Positions 42,868-52,049 of a stretch of 64,000 bases of DNA are shown one piece after another. The translations under genes were made by a program, and so were the position numbers. Each line of letters starts with the position of its first letter. The first letter of the stretch is position 1. The notes below the pieces were generated by a model. The model searched no databases and was not told the DNA's origin. It saw only the letters and a program-made list of their open reading frames with translations. This DNA is from Natranaeroarchaeum sp042663585 (GTDB lineage Archaea > Halobacteriota > Halobacteria > Halobacteriales > Natronoarchaeaceae): assembly GCF_042663585.1 (NCBI RefSeq), contig NZ_JBHTAN010000001.1:124001-188000 (forward strand), written 5' to 3'.

Positions 42868-45606
42868 TCATTCTGATGCCCGAGATTCGAATATTCGGCT
42901 ATTCAGTACGGATAAGACCACGTTGAGCAGGAGGAATACGACGAATCCAACGGCTATCCATCCCCACTCGAGAAGGGTGAGGGGAACGACTTGGTAGAAC
43001 TCGTGAAGTGGTGTGTACAGGACTGCGAGGTGGACGAGAAGTGACACGCCGATCGCACCGACGAGCCAGAGATTCGAGCGAAGTGTCTGATCGTACCGCG
43101 AGCGGATCACCTGGATGCGGATCAGCTCGACGACGACGATGAAGGTGAACAGGAGCGACTGAGCGCGAAGGAGCGAGCCCGTGCGGTCGAGGGAGTAAAA
43201 GAAGATACTCAGACCAGTCACTGCTAACAGAACCGCGATAGTCAGTATCGACACGAGGACACGCGTGTTAATCACCCCTTCATCCGAGGGTCGTGGGGGC
43301 CGATTCATAAGTCCCTCTGCGTGTGGGTCCGCACCCAGCGCGAGCGCTGGAAGCGTATCCGCGACGAGATTGATCCAGAGAATCAGGATCGGTGTCAGAA
43401 TCAACGCCTGCGACGTCCCAGAGAACTGTCCGGGGAAGAACAAACTCCCGAGCAACACACCCAAAAACACCACCAGTACCTCACCGGTGTTGGTCGAGAC
43501 GAGATAGTTGACGAACTTGCGCACATTCTCGAAGATGCCCCGCCCCTCTTCGACGGCATCACGGATCGTGGCGAAGTTGTCGTCCTGCAAGATCATATCA
43601 GATGCCTGTCGAGCGACGTCGGTACCGCGCTGTCCCATCGCAACCCCGACATCCGCTTGCGTGAGTGCTGGCGCGTCGTTGACGCCGTCGCCCGTCATCA
43701 CAACGTTGTGTCCGTTCTCCTGAAGCGCATTCAGAATACGGACCTTGTGATCCGGTGACACCCGGGCAAAGACATCGACATCCTCGATAGTTTCCCCCAT
43801 CTCCTCGTCCGACTGCTCGGCGACATCGCCGCCGGTGAGCGCACCAGCCGGGTCAAGCCCGATTTGCTCGCCTACAGCCCTGGCTGTCATGAGATTGTCA
43901 CCGGTCGCCAGCACAGTCCGGATGCCGGCCGACCGACAGTCGGCGATTGCGTCCTCGACTTCCTCTCGGGGTGGATCGAGCATCCCTTGTAAGCCGAGAA
44001 ACACCATTTCGTCCTCGATTCGATCCGCGTCAGCCGATGGGTTCTCAACGGGCTTCGAAGCGAAACCTAGCACCCGGAGTGCGTCCTCTGCGAAGGATTC
44101 CGTTTGGTTCAGGATCTCCCGGCGCTGTTTATTGGTGAGTTCGTGTACGTCGCCGTCTTCGAGGTAAGAGTCACATCGCTCGAGGACGACTTCCGGAGCT
44201 CCCTTCATGTAGGCCGTCGGCTCCCCGTCTTCGACGATAACGGTCATCCGCTTTCGCTCCGAGGAAAACTGGATCTCCCGGATCCGTTCTCCGCTCGGGT
44301 CGATCCCTTCGTCATCCGCTACTTTTCGGAGGGCAATCTCGGTCGGCTCACCACGATACTCGTCGTCGTCCGTTCGGTCCACGTTGTTGCAGAGAGAACC
44401 GCATCGCAATAGCTGGCCAACGTCTGGATCACGACTTTGATCCCCGTTCGCAACAACCCGCCGGCCGTCAACGTCACCATTCCCTGATTTCGAGTTCGAT
44501 TTAGACAAGTTAACAACGGATCCCGAAGCGTATAGTCGAGTTACTGTCATACGGTTTTCCGTCACCGTGCCCGTCTTGTCGGTGACGATAACGTCGACCG
44601 AGCCCAGGCTCTCCACGACCGGAAGTCGTCTGACCAGCGCATTCCGGTCGACCATCTCCCGTGCACCCAGTGCCAGGGTAAACGTTACGACTGCAGGGAG
44701 CCCCTCCGGGACACCCGCAACGGCGAGGGTGATGCCCACAAGCAGAATCGCGGTCGACTCTGTCGCCGTGAACAAGAACTGGACAACGACGACCAAGACA
44801 ATCAACGACACGACGAGTCCCCCGATCTGTTTGCCAAGATGTTCGACTTCGGTCTGGAACGGCGTCTGCCGGTCGTCGGCCTCCTCCAACTGGGTGGCGA
44901 TCCCACCGACTTCCGTCTCCATACCGGTTTCGACGACAACCGCTCTTCCCCGGCCTTTTACGACGGTCGTATTCTTGTAGACCATATTGCGGCGCTCGGC
45001 CAGTGGCGTGTCGTCGTCAACGCATTCGGTCGTCTTCTCGACAGGTTTGCTCTCCCCGGTGAGTAGGGACTCGTTCGTCCGTAACTCCTCGGCGTTGAGT
45101 ACTCTGGCGTCGGCCGGAATTGCATCTCCCTGTTCAAGATAGATGATATCCCCTGGGACGACCTGCTCTGCGTCGATTAGCTGTTTTTTTCCGTCACGGA
45201 AGACGGTCGCCTGCGGCGTTGCGAGTTCACGAAGTGCTTCGATAGACCGGGCGGCCTGGTAATCCTGGACGAATCCGAACACCGCATTAGCAGTGATAAT
45301 AAGTACGATGAACACCGCCTCAGTGTAACTCGGCTCACCACCGGGAAGGAACCCTGTGCCGAGTGACAAAAGCGCCGCTACGACGAGCAAATAAATAAGC
45401 GGGTTACGGAACTGGGAGAGGAGTAAATCAAGCGTCGACGTCCGTTCGGCCTCGTGGATGTCGTTTGTTCCGTACTCCGACAGTCTGCGATCCGCCTCGT
45501 CTGTCGAAAGCCCCTCTTCGTCGGTCGCCAACGCCGAGAAGATGTCACCCATTGCTGTCGCATGCCAGGGTTCCGAAGGGGTCGTGTCCGCATTTGAACG
45601 AGTCAT
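42868..45606 (-). CDS. cation-transporting P-type ATPase (type II, calcium-like)
   Basis: This 912-residue protein has an N-terminal cation-ATPase domain, TGES (LLTGESKPVEK), the phosphorylation site DKTGTVTENRMTV, KGAPEVVLERC, and the hinge TGDGVNDAPALTQADVGVAMGQRGTDVA. Ten helices, with GDAIPADARVL in the actuator region. The sequence is closest in character to SERCA/PMCA-like type IIA pumps, and calcium or manganese is the probable ion. Confidence 0.92.
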   Translation of the reverse strand: MTRSNADTTPSEPWHATAMGDIFSALATDEEGLSTDEADRRLSEYGTNDIHEAERTSTLDLLLSQFRNPLIYLLVVAALLSLGTGFLPGGEPSYTEAVFIVLIITANAVFGFVQDYQAARSIEALRELATPQATVFRDGKKQLIDAEQVVPGDIIYLEQGDAIPADARVLNAEELRTNESLLTGESKPVEKTTECVDDDTPLAERRNMVYKNTTVVKGRGRAVVVETGMETEVGGIATQLEEADDRQTPFQTEVEHLGKQIGGLVVSLIVLVVVVQFLFTATESTAILLVGITLAVAGVPEGLPAVVTFTLALGAREMVDRNALVRRLPVVESLGSVDVIVTDKTGTVTENRMTVTRLYASGSVVNLSKSNSKSGNGDVDGRRVVANGDQSRDPDVGQLLRCGSLCNNVDRTDDDEYRGEPTEIALRKVADDEGIDPSGERIREIQFSSERKRMTVIVEDGEPTAYMKGAPEVVLERCDSYLEDGDVHELTNKQRREILNQTESFAEDALRVLGFASKPVENPSADADRIEDEMVFLGLQGMLDPPREEVEDAIADCRSAGIRTVLATGDNLMTARAVGEQIGLDPAGALTGGDVAEQSDEEMGETIEDVDVFARVSPDHKVRILNALQENGHNVVMTGDGVNDAPALTQADVGVAMGQRGTDVARQASDMILQDDNFATIRDAVEEGRGIFENVRKFVNYLVSTNTGEVLVVFLGVLLGSLFFPGQFSGTSQALILTPILILWINLVADTLPALALGADPHAEGLMNRPPRPSDEGVINTRVLVSILTIAVLLAVTGLSIFFYSLDRTGSLLRAQSLLFTFIVVVELIRIQVIRSRYDQTLRSNLWLVGAIGVSLLVHLAVLYTPLHEFYQVVPLTLLEWGWIAVGFVVFLLLNVVLSVLNSRIFESRASE

Positions 45607-45750
45607 ACTGTCAAAGGCTCCGATTGAGAAACGCCGTACTTCGGTTGGGTTCTATCCTTAGAGTCGTACAGTTCTACTCTCTCACATATTACGGGTGAGG
45701 TAAAAACACAGTCGGAGGACCAAAATACGTCCCGAAGACCTTCCATTGTA

Positions 45751-46644
45751 TTAGTGGATTTCTTCTGTGTCAGGGTCGGGTGCTGGAACCGTCAATACTG
45801 GAATAGGCGACGTCCGAATAAGATACTCGGTGACGCTGCCAAGGACGTATCGGTCAAAGCCCGTGCGCCCGTGGGTGCCGACGACGACGAGGTCAATGTC
45901 GTGTTTGTCGATATACGCGAGGATCGCTTTGTGAATGGAGGCGCCGTATTCGACCGTTTTCGACGTTTGTTCGACGCCAGCGTTTTCCGCAACCGTCGCG
46001 GCCTCGTCGAGAAGTTCGTGAGCACTTTGCTCCAATAAATCCATCTGGATATCGGTACGGATATTAACCCCCAACGCCGCAACAGCAATAACAGAGAGGA
46101 GATGCAGTGCCGCCCCCTCGGTATCTATCAGATCAACTCCGAGAGCGAGCGCTTGATTCGCACAGTCGCTCCCGTCGGTCGGGACGAGGATATCCTGATG
46201 GGGATACGTAATGGTGCCATCAGCGTCTGGGTGTATCGTGAGCACAGGGACATCCGCTCGGCGGACGACTCGCTCGGTCGTGCTCCCGAGCAGAAACCGT
46301 TCAAGTCCCCGGCGTCCGTGCGTTGGCATCACGACGAGATCAAGCCCGTTTGTTTCGGCATACCCGACAATTTTGCGGTACGGCTTCCCCTGGAGAACCT
46401 CCGTGACGGTGTCGATGCCGCGCCGACGTGCCTGGTTAGCCGCCTCACTAACGAGTCGTTCCCCCTCCTGTACGAGTGCGTCAACCTCGTTTTCCTGCAT
46501 CTGTGGGACGCTGACTGGTGTCGTATTTGCGACGTTAAGGATGTGGATGGTCGCGTTGTGGCGTGTCGCGAAATCTAAGAGATGGTCCAACGCGACTGCT
46601 GCCCCGTCACTTCCGTCGGTAGGAAAGAGAATTCGGTTGAACAT
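45751..46644 (-). CDS. tandem UspA universal stress protein
   Basis: This 297-residue protein starts at the ATG at 46644. It has two Usp domains (about 1-145 and 150-290), each with an ATP-binding type G-x2-G-x9-G-S motif: MPTHGRRGLERFLLGSTTERV and VGTHGRTGFDRYVLGSVTEYL. Such proteins bind ATP and help survival under stress. It lies downstream of the P-type ATPase on the same strand, but separated by over 140 bases toward its own start. Confidence 0.92.
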   Translation of the reverse strand: MFNRILFPTDGSDGAAVALDHLLDFATRHNATIHILNVANTTPVSVPQMQENEVDALVQEGERLVSEAANQARRRGIDTVTEVLQGKPYRKIVGYAETNGLDLVVMPTHGRRGLERFLLGSTTERVVRRADVPVLTIHPDADGTITYPHQDILVPTDGSDCANQALALGVDLIDTEGAALHLLSVIAVAALGVNIRTDIQMDLLEQSAHELLDEAATVAENAGVEQTSKTVEYGASIHKAILAYIDKHDIDLVVVGTHGRTGFDRYVLGSVTEYLIRTSPIPVLTVPAPDPDTEEIH

Positions 46645-46971
46645 AGCTTCGATAATGACACGAATACACAAAAACGGGTGTGGGGGTATCGCCGTGATGG
46701 TGACGGTAATGGCTCCTCCGGTGAGTACGAACGCTCGCCGATAGTGACAGCCGATAACACGCCCACGCTACTGAAGAAGGAGACCGGAATTGGGTAGAAG
46801 GCTGCTCAGTCCGGGTGAACGCCGAGGTTTTGAGTGGCACCACTGGTAGCAGACTCGGAACTCTCCCGAAATAGTTAGTAGTATAACTGGAATGGCCATC
46901 CAAGAGTTGAACTGAAGAAGTCGTCGGTCACAGAATCCACCGAAACCACGCATGACAGCACCAGTGAACTA

Positions 46972-47015
46972 CCCCTGCCTACTCGGCGGCTTGCGCCGCC
47001 TCCTTGAGGCAGGGG
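46972..47015 (-). ncRNA. right-end hairpin/guide-RNA scaffold of the tnpB element
   Basis: On the minus strand CCCCTGCCT and AGGCAGGGG pair perfectly (nine bases) around an inner hairpin GGCGGC-GCAA-GCCGCC. The hairpin includes the last codons and the stop of tnpB. In known tnpB loci a sense-overlapping RNA (sotRNA, omega/reRNA) ends here and its guide is the flanking DNA just beyond, toward 46960. The RNA itself is inferred. Confidence 0.6.
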
Positions 47016-48247
47016 CTTCCTGAATCAACGACGCGACTTGCAGATACGGCAAGCGTATCCACAGTGGTCGCAGTCTCCGCAGGCGTGTCTTCGGAGTGAA
47101 CCACTCCTAGTCGAGTCCAACCACGTTGTTGGACGTTCAACGCAGCGTTCCAGTCTCGGTCGATTTCGAAGCCGCACGACGGGCAAGAGTGCTCGCGGAC
47201 CCACAGCGGCTTCGCGGTTTCTACACCGCATTCAGCGCATTCTTTTGTCGTGCCTCGCGCTTCGACTTCGACGACGTGACACCCGTTCTTGTTGCCGTGG
47301 TGTTCGAGAATCGTGAGGAACTCACGCCAGCCCACCTCGGCCTTGTTCCGAGCGCTCTGGTATCCTTCCAGCATACTCTTCACATTGAGGTCTTCGACGA
47401 ACACTGCGTCGTACTCTGTCGTGTAGAAGTGTGCGAGTTTGTGCTTGAAGTCCTGTTTCTTGTTCGACATCCGCGCGTGGATTTCGGCGACGCAGCGACG
47501 CTGTTTCTCCCGGTTGTTCGAGCCTTCCTGTTTCCGTGACAGGGACCGTTGTTCGCGTTCGAGCCGCTCACGGTCACGTGACAGGTCGAGACGCTTCACT
47601 GAACGTCCGTCCGAATCGTGGATGAAGTTGAGGACGCCGAGGTCGAGTCCCACTGTGTCTTCAGGGTCGATGTCTTCAGGCTCGGGGTTCTCGGGAGCAG
47701 CGGTGTCGATGGTGAACGACGCGTACCACGCGCCCGTTGCGTCTTTTTTTAGCGTGACTTCCTTGATGGCGTCGTGGTCGGGGAAGTCGCGGTGAAGTCG
47801 AACTGGAATTTTGCGGGTTTTACCAGCAAGTTTCTTGAGTGTTAGGAGTGCGTGTCCGTCGGGGCCACTCTTCTTGTCGAGTTTGAAGCCCGATTGACGG
47901 TACGTGAAACTCCTGAATTCACGTGGTTTCTTCCAGTTCAGCGACCCTACCTTGTACCCTTTCGCTTTGAGTTTCCCGAGGTTGTTGATGTTGTCACGGA
48001 TACGTTCAACGGCTTTCTGCAAGACTGTGGAATACACCTTGTTCAGGTCGGTCCACCAGTCTTTCAGCGCGGGGATGGTGTCGCGGACCATCCAGACGCG
48101 CTGCCGGAGTGTGCCAGCGTCTTCGGGGATTTTGTTGAATTCTCTGAGTGCGTGGTTGTAGAGTTGTCGTATGGTGTCGCGTTGCCAGTCCAGTGCGTCC
48201 TGTTGCTCTTCGTTTGGGAAGAGTCGGTAGCGTGGACTGTATTTCAT
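46979..48247 (-). mobile_element. tnpB: TnpB, RNA-guided nuclease of an IS200/IS605 (IS1341-type) element
   Basis: This intact 422-residue protein has an N-terminal helix-turn-helix-like domain (RYRLFPNEEQQDALDWQRDTIRQLYNHALREF), RuvC acidic residues in VGLDLGVLNF and AVFVEDLNVKSML, a zinc finger CAECG...CPSCG, and the final Asp in DRDWNAALNV. TnpB is the ancestor of Cas12 and cuts DNA using a guide RNA made from the element's right end. No tnpA is adjacent, so the element depends on a TnpA elsewhere to move. Promoter AT-rich sequence precedes the ATG (48265-48310). Confidence 0.92.
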
Positions 48248-48317
48248 GCGACGTGTCTCCAGCTATGACTTATTGATAGTTAAGTATTCTGATTAATAGC
48301 ATATATAACTCGTGCGG

Positions 48318-48380
48318 GCGCTGTATCACCCGCCCTACTCGCTCCCTTCGGTCGCTCCTTGAGGACGGGGGCTTAGCGCC
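48318..48380 (-). repeat. second copy of the tnpB right-end hairpin
   Basis: On the minus strand the sequence repeats the plan of the right end: AGCCCCCGTCCTCAAGGAG, an inner stem-loop, then GAGTAGGGCGGG. Both copies share CTCAAGGAG and GAGTAGG in the same orientation, but this one lies upstream of tnpB. It is either the remains of a neighbouring element's right end or an extra guide-RNA scaffold. Confidence 0.5.
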
Positions 48381-48486
48381 CACACTTTCAGCTAACCCCG
48401 CTGTTGTCTCAACTTTCAAATTCTAGCAGAAGTTGAGACTGGTGTTTTCAATGCACAGCTGGTAGCAATTCAATCCACTTCGATCG

Positions 48487-49066
48487 CTACTCCGTGATCA
48501 GTCCGACGACGTCATTGACAGTAAACAGATGAAGATCGTCCCGTTCCGATTCGGCTTCCTTGACTGCGGACGAGAATCCAGACCGACTGAATAGCGCATA
48601 CGTGTACTCTGGATCACCACTGCTTTCTGGATGCCAATCTACTTTCGGGGCTTCAGATTCGAGTTGACTGAGGACATCGTATCCAATCACGTCCTGTCGG
48701 AACTTCACCTCACCAACGAGGAGTCTCTCTCCATTCGTCGGAGCCACGATGTCGATCTCGCTTCCACTACCATCCCACCAGTTCCCAGGTTCCTCTACGA
48801 AACGATACTCGTCGCCGAACGCGTACAGGACAGCGTGCTGGCACAACTGCTCGAACGTCCCACTGACGAAGTCCGGCAGTTCTGGATCGATGAGGTCGGT
48901 GTAGGCATCCTCGCCATACACCTCGTACCGTGCTGTCCGCCCATAGACGAATCTGAACTAGAACCGGAACAATGGATCTGTGATCGTATACCGACCTTTC
49001 CGGCTGCGATCCGGATCGACGGTGACTGGGTAGTCTCGTTCGATAAAGAAATCCCGTACAGCGGAG
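48487..49066 (-). pseudogene. remnant of an archaeal AAA ATPase with DUF234 nuclease-like domain
   Basis: The main frame (GTG at 48921 to 48487, 144 residues) has GTFEQLCQHAVL, SEIDIVAPTNGERLLVGEVKF, the DUF234 restriction-fold core (ExD...ExK). Reading upstream in the same frame gives SRKGRYTITDPLFRF, then TAG at 48958-48960, then FRFVYG. The stop falls where the family has Trp (FRFWFRFVY), so TGG to TAG is likely. The N-terminal AAA domain is absent. It is a decayed gene. Confidence 0.75.
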
Positions 49067-49115
49067 TAACCTGAGAACCAATAACGCTTTACAACAACTG
49101 CACTAATCTGAGGAT

Positions 49116-49478
49116 ATGGATAGGAATCTCCCGCTCGCCGTCCTCTGTGGGCTGGTGATGGGTCTCGGCATATACTGGTTCCTCTCCCCTGACTGGTTCG
49201 TTGCGGGGGGGACAGCGGCGGTGCACGCTGGAGCGGGGTACTTTTATTTTGCCTTCGATATTTCTCTCCTTGGTAGTAGTATCCAATTTGACGATCGAAT
49301 AGACAGGTTGGGCTACGCTATTGGCCTGTTCGGTCTCTGTGTGAGTCCAATGGCGTTCGCACAGTACTACGGGCAACAAGGCGCTACGACGCTCCCATTC
49401 GTGATTTTATTTGTGGGCGTAATTGCGTTTCTACTTTTCATCTCAGAAGCTCAGCGACAGACCGAATATATCCACTGA
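49116..49478 (+). CDS. small four-helix membrane protein
   Basis: This 120-residue protein has four hydrophobic segments (for example LAVLCGLVMGLGIYWFL and LPFVILFVGVIAFLLFI) and short loops. Haloarchaeal-specific hypothetical in appearance. It lies between two decayed genes. No function can be assigned. Confidence 0.6.
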   Translation: MDRNLPLAVLCGLVMGLGIYWFLSPDWFVAGGTAAVHAGAGYFYFAFDISLLGSSIQFDDRIDRLGYAIGLFGLCVSPMAFAQYYGQQGATTLPFVILFVGVIAFLLFISEAQRQTEYIH

Positions 49479-49597
49479 GACACGCTATCAAGTACGGCCA
49501 ACGGGGCATCTGAAGACTCATTGGTACTGGCTCTGTCGACTGGTGTACAAGGATCCGCTGTGAGGTACTTTCACTGCATTGGAAATATACTAAGTTG

Positions 49598-49948
49598 TCT
49601 TTGTTGAAATCCTCAGAGAGTTACAGGTTCGCCCAGTAGTCCAACCGGATGGAAGCCCTACCGAAGTCGCGGTTACTCCGAATTGTTGAGCAAGCGATGC
49701 ACTTGGGTCGTCGAGCTGTCGCTCGCTACTCCTCGAAATTCTCGAAACGACGGTACCCAGTTCAGCAACACATCGTCTTGCTCTGTCTCAAAGTTCGGAA
49801 GAATACGACGTACCGGACGCTTCTTGACGAACTGATCGAGATGCCTCGGATTCGGTGTGCCCTCGATCTTGAGGAAATCCCGTCTCCTTCGACGTTGTGT
49901 GAACTCGTTGTTGGCTGTCTCACTCACAACACCGACAAGGCCCTCTGA
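49598..49948 (+). pseudogene. truncated IS5-type transposase with left end
   Basis: The frame 49649-49948 encodes about 99 residues beginning EALPKSRLLRIVEQAMHLG and RYSSKFSKRRYPVQQHIVLLCLKVRKNTTYR, the N-terminus of a haloarchaeal IS5-family transposase. After SPSTLCELVVG the sequence departs from the expected CKAFNR region, and the DDE domain is missing. CTTTGTTGAAATCCTC at about 49598 resembles the terminal repeat of such elements. Confidence 0.75.
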
Positions 49949-49997
49949 ACGTTAGATGTAGTGTGTGGAGTTAGTACAGGTTGGTTGTGCTGTGTAT

Positions 49998-50399
49998 CTA
50001 TTGTGCCGCAAGTGTGTTCGCCACCCAACCACCGATGCGACCGAAGGACCACCCGAATACGGGCGACAAACACAGCACTACCACACCAGCAAAGGCGAAG
50101 AACATGAGTCTGGGCACCGACCACGTCGCAGTCACGGCTTCCATGAAGACAAGCGTGAAAATTGCGATGACACCACCGAGGAATCCTGCGCGGAGTCCAG
50201 CAGCACTCGGATCTGCCGAACGGGTGGCTGCGATAGCTCCAGCAATCGACGCGCCAATTATCATTACCGCACCACCAATGGTCGCTTCAGAGTTCGGTAG
50301 CCAATTCATCACAGCAGCAGCAGGTAGTGAGGCCCCCGCACCGAGAATTGCAATCCGCCATACTTGAGGAACGTTACGGGGGTGGAGGACTGGAAACAT
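49998..50399 (-). CDS. DUF5518-type membrane protein
   Basis: This 133-residue protein starts at the ATG at 50399 (an ATG at 50432 is an alternative). It has four helices with the pattern VMNWLPNSEATIGGAVMIIGASIAGAIAATRSADPSAAGLRAGFLGG, which I associate with DUF5518 of haloarchaea. Function unknown. Confidence 0.7.
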   Translation of the reverse strand: MFPVLHPRNVPQVWRIAILGAGASLPAAAVMNWLPNSEATIGGAVMIIGASIAGAIAATRSADPSAAGLRAGFLGGVIAIFTLVFMEAVTATWSVPRLMFFAFAGVVVLCLSPVFGWSFGRIGGWVANTLAAQ

Positions 50400-50848
50400 A
50401 TTCCATCTAATACTGTACCTGAGAGACATCATATGGTTTTTGAAGTGTCAACCTGCGATTTGACTTGACCAGTGAGACCGCTGTTACATTCGCAGCTCTC
50501 AGTGCTAGATTTCTATATAGCACTATACGATATACAAAACCCATTAACTGCTTGGATAAGTGGTTAGAGTCTCTCTTCCGCCTATAATCCGCATAATCCT
50601 CCCTGTTCCCAATTGGTCGTGATTACACTGATAATCACGACCACTTTGAGGTACCCCACCGCCGTCGGTGAAGCACGAATTCTGTAATCGGCTCCCGACG
50701 CCGCTTCTCCCAGGGTAGAGCCGCCGAGACCAGGGGTCGAGTTTGGTCTTGCTCTCCGCAGGCGAGGTCAAGGCGATGGCCAAGAATCGAGTTCAGTATA
50801 GAACTAATGACCTCAACCTATATTTAAACAAAGCGCAAACGGTGTTAT
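50400..50848. other. 449-base non-coding region with a long inverted repeat
   Basis: It contains a perfect 11-base inverted repeat at 50615-50642 and a stretch (50632-50730) that is repeated in diverged form at 56242-56340. No gene is supported. An A+T-rich run near 50815-50830 (CTATATTTAAAC) is a likely promoter for the DUF7342 gene at 50849. Confidence 0.5.
50615..50642. repeat. perfect 11-base inverted repeat
   Basis: GGTCGTGATTA and TAATCACGACC surround CACTGA. The right arm and the following CACTTTGA recur at 56242, where the left arm is absent. It could be an operator for the nearby regulator, a terminator, or a recombinase site. Confidence 0.5.
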
Positions 50849-51388
50849 ATGACCGAAGACGAATCGAATTCCGAGGACGTGATGGAACGCCAGACCACGG
50901 GTGAAGACCGGGTGCGGATGATCGCCCGACAGCTATCCGAGCCGCGGACGGCAAACTGGATCGGCTCCGAAGCGGGCTGGTCACACGAGCCGACCAAACG
51001 CGTCCTCGAACGACTCGTCGACGATGGGATCCTCCATCGTGACGAAGGCGGCACACACACGACGTACTACCCCGATCAGCGCCGCCTAGCGATACAGGAG
51101 GCGATGGGTCTTCGAGACAGCGAGCACACTGTCGAGGAGCTCATGGACACTCTCGCCCACATGAAGGCGCAGATCCGGGACTGGGAGGACGAGTTCGACG
51201 TCGAGTCGCCGAACCAGCTTCGCGGAACGCTCGCTGACCAGGCACTCGACGTCACCGAAGAGGATCGTCCCCGTGAGATCGCACGCGAGTGGGAACACCT
51301 GCAGCAGCGCATCAAAATCATTGGATTCGTGATCCGCGAGTGGGACTTCCTCGCTCCGACGACAGAGCCTGCCGATGCTAACAGCTAA
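50849..51388 (+). CDS. DUF7342-type winged-helix regulator
   Basis: This 179-residue acidic protein has an N-terminal winged helix (VRMIARQLSEPRTANWIGSEAGWSHEPTKRVLERLVDDGILHRDE followed by a wing) and a C-terminal helical domain (about 95-165). I recognise the family from haloarchaeal mobile regions, where it is followed by a partner gene as here (three bases apart). It may control the neighbouring gene or act in a toxin-antitoxin-like pair; this is inference. Confidence 0.75.
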   Translation: MTEDESNSEDVMERQTTGEDRVRMIARQLSEPRTANWIGSEAGWSHEPTKRVLERLVDDGILHRDEGGTHTTYYPDQRRLAIQEAMGLRDSEHTVEELMDTLAHMKAQIRDWEDEFDVESPNQLRGTLADQALDVTEEDRPREIAREWEHLQQRIKIIGFVIREWDFLAPTTEPADANS

Positions 51389-51391
51389 GAG

Positions 51392-51849
51392 ATGTCGGTC
51401 CCGCATCCCGGAAGTGATCCGAACGCGAACCTCTACGCCCAGTTGGAGCGAGATGTCTCGACCATGTGCCACCGATCGGGACCGTCGAGTACGATCCTGA
51501 CGATATCGAGGCCAAGCAACTACGGGCGATTTTCGATCCCGCCCGCCTTGATCCCCCGACAGGCCCCGATTCGCCGGAACTGACCGTCAAGTGGTATCGA
51601 CAGGGCCCACACGATCGGTTCCGTATCAACTACACCGACCCGAACACTGGCTTTCACGCTGGCTGGCACCAGGACGAGGACCACCCCGAACTCGGGCAGG
51701 TGAATTTCCAGTACTCGGTCGCCAGTACGGAGGACCCCTGGGGGATCACGTTCGAACACGAGACTCCCTCCCTGATCCTCTGGGAAATCGTCGAAGAGTT
51801 CCTCGAGGACGTTCGTCCGAACGACCAGTACACGAGCGAGAAACCATGA
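51392..51849 (+). pseudogene. partner gene of the DUF7342 regulator, probably frameshifted
   Basis: Two frames join into one plausible protein: 51392 encodes SVPHPGSDPNANLYAQLERDVSTM, and the other frame continues PPIGTVEYDPDDIEAKQLRAIFDP to the stop at 51849. The join is at ATGTGCC (51464-51470), where a duplicated TG would shift the frame. The second part alone could still be made from GTG 51466 (127 residues: WYRQGPHDRFRINYTDPNTGFHAGWHQDEDHPELG). Its role is unknown. Confidence 0.6.
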
Positions 51850-52004
51850 CACCCCGAGAACGCACCGATCAGTCACTCGAGAGTTCCTTCGAGCGCTACC
51901 TCCAGGACAAAGGGTAAGGCCGCGGTGGCGGCGGCGGGAACTACCGGCGGAACGCAGCACGAGAGCTCGAGCGGTTTGCCGAGTGGGCCACCACCGACCA
52001 CTTC
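51846..52004 (+). pseudogene. N-terminal stub of a tyrosine-recombinase (integrase) gene
   Basis: It starts ATGA-overlapped with the gene before it and reads SSFERYLQDKG, TAA, GRGGGGGNYRRNAARELERFAEWA. The same positions in the intact integrase at 56371 read SFERYLQDKGKGRGGDGGNYRRNAARELERFVEWA, so a Lys codon became TAA. Similarity stops near 52004, at the edge of the FAD oxidoreductase gene. Only about 50 codons remain of about 410. Confidence 0.85.
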
Positions 52005-52049
52005 TTAGAGGATTCACTGGGCCGGGGTCTCACTACGCGCGAATCCGAG

